From: Batkoa obscura
Taxonomy: Eukaryota > Entomophthoromycota > Entomophthoromycetes > Entomophthorales > Batkoaceae
Length of the DNA: 64,000 nucleotides
Direction: 5' to 3'
Assembly: GCA_030770535.1 (NCBI GenBank)
Contig: JASVEC010000020.1
Span: 62,001-126,000, forward strand
Positions 37,811-47,536 of the stretch are shown here, piece by piece. Below the pieces are notes generated by a model. That model saw only the letters and a program-made list of their open reading frames with translations. It did no database searches and had not been told where the DNA came from. Made by a program: the position numbers and the translations under genes. Position 1 is the stretch's first letter, and every line of letters begins with the position of its first letter.

Positions 37811-37930
37811 TATGTGAATAGTAAATTAAGTAAAAATTTTATTTTATTTATAAGTAGTAAAATAATTTTTATTTATATGGCTCTATTTTGACCTATAATA
37901 TATAATAACTATTTTTAGAAGATAATAGCT

Positions 37931-37992
37931 ATCCTCTCCTTTGTAAAGCCAAAGTTATACCCTTAATATATATTCTTTAGTTAATAGCGCTA
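37931..37992 (-). promoter_or_regulatory. Conserved tyrosinase upstream block, copy B
   Basis: 121 bp before the ATG. Plus strand ATCCTCTCCTTTGTAAAGCC, then TATACCCTTAA and TATTCTTTAGTTAATAG. A TATA-like ATTTATAT (plus strand, 37871-37878) lies between it and the start codon. Confidence 0.65.
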
Positions 37993-38369
37993 TTAATTTA
38001 CCTTTTTTTAAATTTATTATTAAATTAAGAACATAAATTATTTTACTAGTTTATGAACACCTAATTCAATTACCAACTTAACTGTTTAAAGTAATGGTTC
38101 ACATTTATTCTTTAAAACTAAAATAAAAGATAAGCTTTTAATAGTAGTTTCATATTATTTTTTCATTTAAATATATTAGATGTTTTATATTTATATTTAT
38201 GGATTAAATTAATTAATACTATTTTTGAAATGAATCTTTATGCTTCTTTTTATTGTTACTGTTATCTATTTATTATATACAATGTATCGAATACAAACGA
38301 TTATAGTAAATAAAGCCAAAATTTCGTTATAAATCTATACGCTTTTATTTCTGTTTTCTATATATATTA

Positions 38370-38613
38370 AACTACCGTATTTTTCTGATCATAGTTCCTC
38401 CTAGTTTAGTCAAGGCTCCAATCAAAAAGAACTAATTTAATTTTAATAAAAATTGCACTGATAGAAAAGTTCAGGTTTATTTCAACCTAGTAAGATTCAC
38501 AAAACTTAATACTCATTGATTGAAATTTTCTGATTAGAATTATACAAAACATGTGCTAGATTTGATGGAGATAATGCATGAGAAGAGACTATAATCAAAA
38601 AAATACAGTAGTT
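38370..38613. mobile_element. 244-bp inverted-repeat element (third MITE family)
   Basis: 25-bp inverted ends with three differences (AACTACCGTATTTTTCTGAT and AACTACTGTATTTTTTTGAT, each followed by a TTATAG/CATAG block). It is missing at the corresponding place in duplication unit A. No coding capacity. The ends resemble Tc1/mariner-type tips, but no clear TA duplication is visible. Confidence 0.65.
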
Positions 38614-38831
38614 GAGGATTCTAAATAATTATGAACATATCTTCGTATTAGTCCCAATTTAACATTTTATTCAAAAACCCAATACCTGGTTTAAATTTGA
38701 CTTTATTCAAATTCATTTAAAAAATTCAATAGTGAAGTAAAAACAAGTTGTTCGATTTATAAAAAATATGGAGCTAGGTATCAATGCCTAACACTATACA
38801 ATATAAAAAACTTTACCCTGTATGCTTTTAT

Positions 38832-39024
38832 ACTTTATGGAACTTCCATTTATCATGTAAAAGTAATTTTAAATGGGATATTAGAGCATTGGTTGCAAGT
38901 GTTTGTTTATAGAGGTAAGAAATAAATATAAACGGAAATGTGAGTAAGGTAGAAAAGCAGCATGAGTGGAGGTTGCGATTATATGATTTTTAGCTTTCAT
39001 ATATGTTTTATAGTATGCTTTTAT
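38832..39024. mobile_element. 193-bp insertion flanked by an 11-bp direct repeat
   Basis: TATGCTTTTAT occurs at 38821-38831 and again at 39014-39024, with about 180 bp between. Unit A has a single TATGCTTTTAT (31352-31362) and none of the intervening sequence. This fits a retroposed or other insertion with target duplication. Weak pol III A-box- and B-box-like words are present (TAGAGCATTGG, GGTTGCGATT), not enough to call a SINE. Confidence 0.45.
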
Positions 39025-39393
39025 GGTATATTTGTTTTAATATATGGGATTAAAATCTCTTTAAATCAAAAGGCACATATGTCTTATCTTTATAAATAAA
39101 TAAAATTAAAGTCATTAATTTTTTAATAGTAACTTTTTGTAATTATCATTAGAAATAATTTAAATAGTTAATTAAAAGAATAAAACAACTTTTCTTAATA
39201 AGCTATGAAATTTTAAAACAATCTATTATAAAAGATAAAAAATATAAAATGGGTATTTAAGTGTTTCAAATATTCTAAAATTTTATATTTTTAATTATAT
39301 CAGAAAACAAATTAAAAATGAATGAACAATACGAAAGAAATATTTTCAAATATCTTCGAAAGCTATTAAATTTTATTGGCAATATCGTAATAT

Positions 39394-39483
39394 TTTTTTG
39401 ACTTCATTACTTTTTCCGTTTTTTAAGCGCTACTTGAGCGGAAAGATTATTAGTAAAATTCTTAAACACAAAAATACATCCCC
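39394..39483 (-). mobile_element. GGGG-MITE copy 9, left tip lost
   Basis: Intact right end CATCCCC with ATAT (39484-39487). The left end lacks the GGGGATGT tip, though ATAT (39390-39393) remains. Confidence 0.8.
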
Positions 39484-39507
39484 ATATATTTAATTTCATA
39501 TGCTATT

Positions 39508-39905
39508 GTGAAATATCGCTTTGTCAGTCCCATGGTTAATTATTTTGATTTGTTATGAGAATTTCTAGCTCCATCCCAAAGAACATTATCTTCTCATTTT
39601 GATATTTGTACTTTTCAGAGTATAAAAGAGTTTACAGAGTATAGTAGTTCGAGGCTTTTTAACTGAATTATTCCCTGATATCTCGAACATTTAATAAAGC
39701 CACTAAGTTTTCTTAATAGTATTTTACATAGATTTTACATTAGTATTGTCTATTCTATTTGTCTTATATAGCTTGTAACCTATTACATGCTATTCTTCAT
39801 AATCCAAGTCTATCTTAGTCACATAAACTTAGGTCTTTCGACTTATAGTGTAGTCAACCAAGCAATAGCTGTTTTTGACTCCAAACACTAAGTACCAGAT
39901 TTCAC
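39508..39905 (-). mobile_element. GTGAAAT-ended repeat, copy R2
   Basis: 398 bp from GTGAAATATCGC to CCAGATTTCAC, inverted relative to R1 and R3. It sits exactly where the truncated transposon copy at 39906 begins, replacing its terminal ~110 bp. Confidence 0.75.
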
Positions 39906-40647
39906 ACTGAACACAGTTCTAAATCATTCTATTATAGTTTATACTGTAAGTTAGCTGAATTTCTACTAGACCTTAAATACAGACTCTTATAAAATTTTAT
40001 TGAGAAACATTTATTATTGACTGCTTTATAACCAATATTACAGATTTGTTATCAAATAAATAAACTATTTTAATGTTATAATTACTTTATTAATATATTG
40101 CTAAGTTAATAAATAGCTATATGGGAGGGAGTGGTTAGCCCCAAAATTACAATTAACCATCCTTATATAGTACAAGTAATATAATAATAGTTTTTACATA
40201 TTATTATAATTACTTCTTCGTTGACTATTTACTAACTTAGCTATTAATAACTTAAATAATATTAACATTTAATAATCTATTTCTATCATTTAACAAACTA
40301 ATTACTTGCTTAGTAAATATCGAAAATTTTAAATTCTTTGTTATTTTCGTAAGATAAGCTGGGATTGATCTTTTAATTTCTCTATTTTCTATAGACTCTG
40401 TAACTTTAATTGGAACTATATCACTTTTTTTTGATATATCAGATACTGGATAACAATGCAGTTTATTGTTATGTTTAATAAAATGTAAATACTTCTTAAT
40501 GCGTTGCATCTCTATTATTCTTTTTGTATTTTTGCTTTTTTCGTACTTTTTAAAAATTATGTGTTTTCCTATTATTAATAGTTGAGTTATTAATTTTATT
40601 ATGTTCGACAATAAAAATCTCAAATCTCAAAATTAATTGATTGATAT

Positions 40648-41209
40648 GAGGATGTTTTTTTGTGCTTAAGAATTTTATCAACAATCTTTTGTGGAATCTA
40701 GTACTTAGTGTTTGGAGTCAAAAACAGCTATTGCTTGGTTGACTACACTATAAGTCGAAAGACCTAAGTTTATGTGACTAAGATAGACTTGGATTATGAA
40801 GAATAGCATGTAATAGGTTACAAGCTATAAGATAAATGTAATAGACAATACTAATGTAAATCTACGTAAAATACTATCAAGTAAACTTAGTGGCTTTATT
40901 AAATGTTCGAGATATCAGGGAATAATTCAGTTAAAAAGCCTCGAACTACTATACTCTGTAAACTCTTTTATACTCTGAAAAGTACAAATATCAAAATGAG
41001 AAGATAATGTTCTTTGGGATGGAGCTAGAAATTCTCATAGCAAATCAAACTAAGAATGTAGGATTGATTTTCTCTGAACTCGAGAACACAACAGCTTAAG
41101 CGATTATCATGCTATAATTAACCATGGGACTGACAAAGCAATATTTCACACTTTCCACTCAAATAGCGCTTAAAAAATCGAAAAATAATGAAATCAAAAA
41201 AACATCACC
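40648..41209 (+). mobile_element. GGGG-MITE copy 10, split by repeat R3
   Basis: The left part (40648-40689, GAGGATGTTTTTTTGTGC) and right part (41151-41209, ending ACATCACC) are two halves of one element with ATAT flanks at 40644-40647 and 41210-41213. The halves are separated by R3. Confidence 0.78.
40691..41149 (+). mobile_element. GTGAAAT-ended repeat, copy R3, inside a MITE
   Basis: 459 bp from GTGGAATCTAGTACT to CAATATTTCAC, similar to R1. If one base is added at each end (TGTG...CACA), CTTT stands on both sides (40686-40689 and 41151-41154), suggesting a 4-bp target duplication for this family too. Confidence 0.75.
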
Positions 41210-41213
41210 ATAT

Positions 41214-41310
41214 GGGGCTGTTTTTTTTGGTTTCATTATTTTTCGATTTTTTAAGCACTATTTGAGTGGAAAGGTTGTAGTAAAATTCTTAAACAAAAAA
41301 ATACATCCCC
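41214..41310 (-). mobile_element. GGGG-MITE copy 11 (97 bp)
   Basis: Abuts copy 10, sharing one ATAT (41210-41213), with another at 41311-41314. The GGGGCTGTTTTTTTTGG end followed by a GTTTCATTATTTTTC stretch is very close to the end of the 2.45-kb transposon. Confidence 0.92.
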
Positions 41311-41575
41311 ATATCTTCTATTTAATGCTTCAAAACTACTTTTCCATTTTGAAAGGTTTCCAAAATGTCCATCAACTATATTTTATCCATAATGCTCAGC
41401 AAAAAAATTAATACCAATATTTAAACTACTATTTATTTTATGGATTTCTTTAAATATATAACGTAGGAACTCTTGGGATCTAAAATAATTTCCTGTATCT
41501 GCCCATATATTAGTTTTTGTAAACTTAAATAAAAGCTCTGTAGAGGTCAAATCAATTAAACAATCTTCTGCATAT

Positions 41576-41674
41576 GGGGGTGTTTTTTTTGGCTTCATTA
41601 CTTTTTCTATCTTTTAAGCACTATTTGAGTGGAAAAGTTGTTAGCAAAATTCTTAAACACAAAAATATATCCCC
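41576..41674 (-). mobile_element. GGGG-MITE copy 12 (99 bp)
   Basis: GGGGGTGTTTTTTTTGGC and ATATCCCC ends, with ATAT at 41572-41575 and 41675-41678. Transposon homology is present on its left but not on its right. Confidence 0.92.
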
Positions 41675-41678
41675 ATAT

Positions 41679-43182
41679 GTAATAGAAACTTTATACTGGT
41701 GTTATCAGAAAGAACTCGACATAAGCTACGATTTTTAAAAAACCCTTTTGTTATACCAGCTTTTAACAAAAATGCAATTTTTTTAAACAAATTTCTAATT
41801 GGATTTATGTAAAGTATTGAAACAATATTGTATAAACCTAATTGTGTCTCTCTTCCTTTCAATATTTTGTCCATTTTCTAAACAAATTAAATTTTATAAC
41901 ATTTAATTTAAATCCTCAATAAAAACACACAACTCTTTATTTAAATTGACAATTCCAAAAAGTATATTTTTTTTATAATATAGAATTAATAGCTATTTAT
42001 ATCTAAATAACTAATAATGTAAAAAAAATTAAGTTTGTTATTTTAGTATGAAAATATATTCAAACATAATTTAAAAAGTTAGCTATTATATTAATTTTAA
42101 AATTTAAGGCTAAGGAATAAATATAAGTTACACAAAAATTGAGTCATCTAATGTATAAATTAGATAATAAAATTTCAAAAAAATTAAAACTAAAGCTATA
42201 CAATAAATTCATAAGTTTATTTCAGCAACAATTAATATAATATATTATATTAATGTCTATATCCTATATCATAGGTTATAAACTTTAGCAGAATCCTCGG
42301 TTACTATAAAAGATAAATTAGATAATAACAAAATAATGATCATAAATATTATTTATAATATAAGGTATATTTGTTATATTTAAGAATATGCTTAAGGACT
42401 TTTGAACTTTTAGTATACTTAAAAAGTGAAAACCTTTTGATATCTTATGAAATAATTTGATTTCTATAACTTTTGTGTCATAAATACAAAAATAATACAT
42501 CTATTATATTGAAAGTAAGGTACTAAACATAGCGTATTAAATATAAATGAAATAGTATACTATATAGAACAGTAAACTTGTTTAATATGTCAAGCTCCAC
42601 AAATTGAATAGATTCTACATCTAATGATTAATAGTGTGACTAACAATGGAGGGGGTGGTGATAATTAGTTGTTCTTAAACTCTTAAATATTAAATTGGAT
42701 TTTAGCTTAGAATATTAGGTTTGAATTGGAAGTTTTAAATACTGAATTAAAAAATTGAACTTTTGTCTGTATGATAACAACCTTTTGCTCTATCTATTCT
42801 TGGAATATTGAAGCTATTAAATATTATAGCTTTCTTCAAAATCAAATAGCTCAAATAATTGTTCTTTAGCCCTATAAACTCTTATCAAAATTTACGGTAG
42901 ACTTTTAAAAATTTAGAAGGCTTTTGATTTTTTAAATTATAACTTAAATCATCTGATTAATTTTCTTCGAAAAAGAACCCACCAAATATTTTTCGTTAAT
43001 GCAATATGAGCTCGAAAATGAATGAAATATCTAAAAAAGGCAACGCATTATCCCATTTACCAGCCTCATAGAAGGTTAAAATGCTATCATGAGTTAAGTT
43101 TTTAATCAAAATAAAAGTATATAAACAAAACAAAACAATCTCAATTTCCAAATTTTATCTCTTACTATCATCCCTAATAAAA
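41679..43182. other. 1.5-kb AT-rich spacer
   Basis: Open frames at 41653-41874 (running into a MITE) and 42318-42500 have no recognisable motif. The last 100 bp, with alternating AAAC runs, form the upstream region of the carboxypeptidase gene. Nothing else is seen. Confidence 0.5.
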
Positions 43183-44442
43183 ATGAAACTCAGTTTAATT
43201 TCTTGTGTTGCTTTAATTGCTTTAACCCAAGCCGAAAATCTTAGCTCCCTTTTAGGTCAAAAGCTTTATAAATGTAAAGTCACTGATGTTAAATCTGGTT
43301 TTGAAGCCCAAAACATATTTGATGTACAACGCTTTAACAAGGAGGAGATGTATACCATCATCCGTTCCAGAAATAATGATGAAGAAGCCAGGATCAATGC
43401 TGCCTACTCATGTGAATTAAAAGTTAAGGATTTAGGTGATGAATCTCGTTTTGATGCTGTCAAACTTTTACATAGAAGAGACACTGAAAATGTTGACCCT
43501 TTCTTCGCTGATTATCAAAGTTATGATACTATCAAAGCTAAACTCCAAGAATGGGCTGCCAAATACTCTAACATTGCTGAATTTATTCCATCCATTGGTA
43601 AATCCATCGAAGGTAGAGATCTTTACGGCTTCAAAATTTCACGTAAAGCCTGCCCAACTCAAAAGAGAAAATCTATCTGGTTCAATGGTGGTATTCATGC
43701 TCGTGAATGGATCTCACCAGCCACTGTTATGTGGAATATTGACCAATTACTCAAGGGTTATTCCACTGATAAAGAAGTAAGAGCTATCTTCTCCAAATTT
43801 GATGTTTATTTCACTCCAGTATCCAATCCAGATGGTTATGAATATACCCGTAACGGTGATCGTTTATGGCGTAAAAATCGTCGTAATAATGGCGATGGTA
43901 ACTTTGGTGTTGATCTCAACAGAAATTTTGATGAAAAATGGGCTTTAATTGGATCTACTAATGATACCAGTGCTGAAACTTATCATGGTGTATCTGCTCT
44001 TTCTGAACCTGAAACTCAAGCTTTAGCTAAATTCGGTCTTGGTTTAAAGAATGGTTATGCTGGTATTGATTTCCACTCTTACGGTCAACTTATCCTCCGT
44101 TCCTGGGGTTTCAAAATCAATGCTACTTCTTCCAATGAAAAATACCTTAAAGAATTAGGTGACGGTATGCAAAAAGTCTATTTTGAAAAAGGTTATAATT
44201 ATACTTCTGACATTTCTGCTGGTCTTTACCCAGCTGGTGGTGCTATGGATGATTGGATGGCTGCTAAAGCTAAACTCCAAGCTTTCACCCTTGAACTTTG
44301 CCCAACCGATGATGATATCGGTTTCGTACTTCCAAAAGAACAACTCATTCCATGTGCTTCTGCTACTTATAGCGCCGTACGCTTCTTCTTCAAGTACCTT
44401 TCTGAACATTATGATCTCCCTCCAGTTGTTCCTCTCCCTTAA
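43183..44442 (+). CDS. Secreted zinc carboxypeptidase, M14A (second gene)
   Basis: A single exon of 419 residues. Signal peptide about 1-17 (ends LTQA), propeptide to about residue 100 ending near a dibasic RR (98-99), then the peptidase. Zinc ligands H172 and E175 (IHAREW) and H298 (DFHSYGQ). NRNF in GVDLNRNF, and catalytic Glu E371 in FTLELCP. The GGAMDDW segment suggests A-type specificity as in the paralogue at 6836-8071. Codon use is strikingly richer in C-ending codons than the neighbours, typical of a highly expressed gene. This and the trypsin-linked paralogue probably act together in extracellular protein digestion. Confidence 0.95.
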   Translation: MKLSLISCVALIALTQAENLSSLLGQKLYKCKVTDVKSGFEAQNIFDVQRFNKEEMYTIIRSRNNDEEARINAAYSCELKVKDLGDESRFDAVKLLHRRDTENVDPFFADYQSYDTIKAKLQEWAAKYSNIAEFIPSIGKSIEGRDLYGFKISRKACPTQKRKSIWFNGGIHAREWISPATVMWNIDQLLKGYSTDKEVRAIFSKFDVYFTPVSNPDGYEYTRNGDRLWRKNRRNNGDGNFGVDLNRNFDEKWALIGSTNDTSAETYHGVSALSEPETQALAKFGLGLKNGYAGIDFHSYGQLILRSWGFKINATSSNEKYLKELGDGMQKVYFEKGYNYTSDISAGLYPAGGAMDDWMAAKAKLQAFTLELCPTDDDIGFVLPKEQLIPCASATYSAVRFFFKYLSEHYDLPPVVPLP

Positions 44443-45099
44443 ATTTTGTATAAAATTAATTTAATAAACTAATTTGCAGGTTTATAATCAAATTATAATA
44501 TAATATAATGAGGTTCTTTCTGTTCATTTCTACTATAAGTAAACAGTAAGTGGAGAAATATATGTATGCTTTTTATTATGGGGATCATAAATAAAAGTTA
44601 TGATAATGTGTTTAAAACAATAACAGCTTTACTCGAATACCTAAAATCGAGTTTGAAATTATTTTTTTGCCTCAATACTTTTCTTAGATTACATTCCACA
44701 GCAAATGATAAATAGGAAGGCAGATAATAAACTAGAAAGGATGGAGCCAAAAGGGAATTCTAGTATTAAAGCAATTTTTATTTATATCTAGCTTTTGTTA
44801 CAGGTATCTATCGTTTCAATTTCAAAGCTTGACAATATAGCATATAAGAAAAAATAACCACAGTCAGTAGTTGGTATTATAATATTATACCCTAAATTAA
44901 ACATTCATGTTAGTTAAGTACCCCATTTTTTATTAAATGCATTTGGAGTAATGGGTAACGTTGAGTGATATCAACCCATTGCTTTGATGATTATTAATAC
45001 TGGGATTTTTTTTAATAATCATTTGTATGATATAAAATAAGAAACAATATTAAAAGTTTAAAGCATTTATCAAGTAAAATGTTTTGGAGTTAGTTAAAA
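44443..45099. other. Spacer, carboxypeptidase to tRNA
   Basis: 657 bp of AT-rich sequence with no repeat or coding signal. CTTTTAACTA on the minus strand just beyond the tRNA provides a T4 pol III stop. Confidence 0.55.
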
Positions 45100-45171
45100 G
45101 GGCTCAGCTGGGAATTGAACCCAGGGCCTCTCGCACCCAAAGCGAGAATCATACCACTAGACCACTAAGCC
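45100..45171 (-). tRNA. tRNA-Pro (anticodon UGG)
   Basis: A 72-base cloverleaf on the minus strand. The acceptor arm GGCTTAG pairs with CTGAGCC. The A box TGGTCTAGTGG lies in the D arm. The anticodon stem TCTCGC/GCGAGA encloses TTTGGGT, anticodon TGG. The B box GGGTTCAATTCCC forms the T arm. The discriminator base is C, typical of proline tRNA. No intron. A TTTT terminator follows within a few bases. Confidence 0.95.
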
Positions 45172-45632
45172 GTTTAACTATGGTTTCGAATAAATTAATT
45201 AATTTTAACGTTTATTTCAAAAAAATAATTTCCATAAACTAAACTATACAAATTTGATTGTTACTTTGTCTGAAGTGAATTTTTGTAAAAGAAATCAATA
45301 AAAAATTAAAAACATTCAAGAATGTTTAAATCTAAGTAACTTTATTCAATTTAGTTAAAAAAATAGAATTTTTAAAAATATCAATAAATAAAACTAAAGA
45401 ATAAATGATGTTAAAATTTAAAATCAATTTCAACTTTTCAAACTAAATTCCTCTGAAATTATTTTTTGCTTTAAAGCCTCGAAATTTTCACCCGAATCAG
45501 AACCAATTAAAATATCCATTTTTGTTCCACCAATCAACTCTTCCTTTTTTTCATTGACGTAAAAATAACATCCATTCAACTTCAATCTTATTTTCAATTT
45601 CAATTGCATTTGATTTTTACAACTTAAAAAAG
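45172..45632. other. Divergent spacer, tRNA-Pro / THI6
   Basis: 461 bp. No conserved thiamine-riboswitch words (CTGAGA followed by ACCTGAT) are seen upstream of the thiamine gene. No repeats. Confidence 0.5.
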
Positions 45633-47437
45633 ATGACTTTTCATACAACCAATTGTTTATCTTGGGATTTTTCCCTTTACCTTGTAACTCATCGAACTTC
45701 TGAGAATTTCCCCAACACATCAAAAGGTATATCCAACTTCCTCACTCATTTAGAACGTTGTTTTCAAGGTGGTGTAACCATCTTACAATTAAGAGAAAAA
45801 GAGCTATCTGATGGTGATTTCCTTAATTTAGCTTATAAAGTCAAAAAGTTGTGTCAGATTTATGGGGTGAGATTTGTGATCAATGACAATATTAAAGTAG
45901 CGATAGAAGTTGATGCGGATGGTATTCATATTGGACAAGAAGACATGGAATTGAGAGAAGCGTTGGAATTGACAGGAAGTAAAATACCTATTGGTGTATC
46001 AGTCAAGGATGTTAGAGAAGCAAATAAAGCAATTCAAGATGGTGCGAGTTATTTAGGTATTGGACCTGTTTATCCAACGAATACAAAAAAATTAAATAAA
46101 GAAATTATTGGGATTGACGGTGTGAAACAAATTTTAAACGTTATTGATACTCGAATTCCTGTGGTGGCTATCAGTGGTATTAATGAAAATAATATCAATG
46201 AATTGATGGAAAAGGCAATTGGTGATAATCAAAGAAGATTAGATGGTGTTGCTATGGTATCAGCTATTATGGACTCAAAAACGCCCATAAAAACATGTGA
46301 CTATTACAAACATGTTTTAAGAGAATATAATAATCAATCATACAGGGAATTTGAAGAGATAGAACAAGTCATAAAGCTAATAGAAAAAACAATTGAAAGT
46401 CGACCAATTATTCATCAATTGACTAATATGGTAGCTATTAATGATTCAGCTAATGTTACCTTAGCAATTGGGGCAAGTCCCATTATGGCGCCTGATACTA
46501 AAGAAACGGATGATTTAATTAAATTTTCAAAGGCATTATTGATTAACATGGGTACTTTAAAAAAAGAGATGATTAATGAGTATATTCTTCATGGTAAATT
46601 AATATCAATATTAAATATACAATAATTTGTTAATTTACCAATACTTTCTATAATTATAGGAAAAGTGTATAATAATGCCAATTTACCAGTTATTTTAGAT
46701 CCAGTAGGTGTTGGTGCTAGTCAATTAAGAAGAGAATGTATTGATAATATATTAAACGAAGTTAAGATATCCGTCATTAAAGGTAATTCTAATGAAATAG
46801 CTACTTTGGCAGGAGAAAGCATGAAAAGTGAAGGTGTTGATTCTAGTTGTAAAATTAATGATTCGATGGAAATTGCTGAAAAATTGGCAATAAAATATAG
46901 TAAGTTTTAAATTATATTTATGTAAAGAGTAAGGGTTAGTAATATTTATTTTATTATTATAATTAGATTGTACAGTTATTATGACGGGTGAAATTGATTA
47001 TATTACTAATGGTAAATTGAGATTTTCAGTTCATAATGGTCATCATTTAATGGAAAAAATCACTGCTACTGGATGTATGTTAGGTGCTATTATTGCCTCT
47101 TATGTAGCTGGTAAGAACAACTTGTTACCATTATCATTATATTAGTAATATTTATTATTATTATTAGTTGAGCCCGATAATCCAATTATAGGAGTATTAA
47201 CTGGGTAAGTTAATTTAAGATTAATATTATATTAGTTTATAACTTTATCAATTTATAATTGTATTTATTATTATTACTAGTACTATTGTATTTACATTAG
47301 CTGGCGAATTAGCATCTAAATTATCCAATGGTCCTGGTACATTTAAATATCAATTATTGGACCAATTACATCATTTGACTCATTATCCAACTTATCAATC
47401 AATAATCAAATCACGTATCAAAGTAATTAAATACTAA
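45633..47437 (+). CDS. THI6: Bifunctional thiamine-phosphate synthase / hydroxyethylthiazole kinase
   Basis: Five exons (45633-46593, 46660-46899, 46967-47110, 47168-47204, 47281-47437) give 512 residues. Residues about 12-225 are the ThiE half: FSLYLVTHR, ILQLREKELS, INDNIKVAIEVDADGIHIGQED, GVSV, YLGIGPVYPTNTK, VVAISGI. Residues about 250-512 are the ThiM half: PIIHQLTNMVAINDSAN, GASPIM, LPVILDPVGVGAS, VIKGNSNEIATLAG, and the TATGCM loop with the catalytic Cys. The fused enzyme phosphorylates hydroxyethylthiazole and joins it to HMP-PP to form thiamine phosphate, an arrangement specific to fungi such as yeast Thi6. One exon is only 37 bp. All four introns lie in the ThiM half. Confidence 0.95.
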
Positions 47438-47536
47438 ATAAAAAATACAAATAATATATAATATAATATATAACATATAATATATAATATATAATATAGT
47501 GTTTATTTATAACATAATAATATAATAATATGTTTA
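47438..47536. other. 99-bp convergent intergenic, TATAATA repeat
   Basis: A run of TATAATATA units fills the gap between the THI6 and glutamate-cysteine ligase stops. Both 3' ends must use this short stretch. Confidence 0.6.

Larger units (their letters stand above)
35974..39322. repeat. Direct segmental duplication, unit B (tyrosinase B)
   Basis: Second copy of the block at 28787-31762. It begins 16 bp after the truncated transposon end, so the junction may have used repeat sequence. It differs from unit A by a 244-bp inverted-repeat element (38370-38613), a 193-bp insertion (38832-39024) and lack of the MITE found in unit A. Confidence 0.9.
39906..41571 (-). mobile_element. Decayed transposon copy with nested insertions
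   Basis: Homologous to 32505-33500 of the 2.45-kb element. Transposase remnants read on the minus strand at about 40640-40252 (C-terminal part) and 41571-41315 (IWADTGNYFRSQEFL and FFAEHYGK remain). Many differences and frame breaks. It is split at one ATAT (equivalent to 33232-33235) by two MITEs, one of which contains repeat R3, and a third MITE (41576-41674) ends the recognisable homology. Confidence 0.8.

Noticed and set aside
41653-41874. 73-codon minus-strand open frame
   Set aside because: Its C-terminal end is MITE sequence; the remainder has no recognisable domain.
45172-45632. Thiamine-pyrophosphate riboswitch before THI6
   Set aside because: The conserved CTGAGA and ACCTGAT words are not present upstream or in the introns examined.
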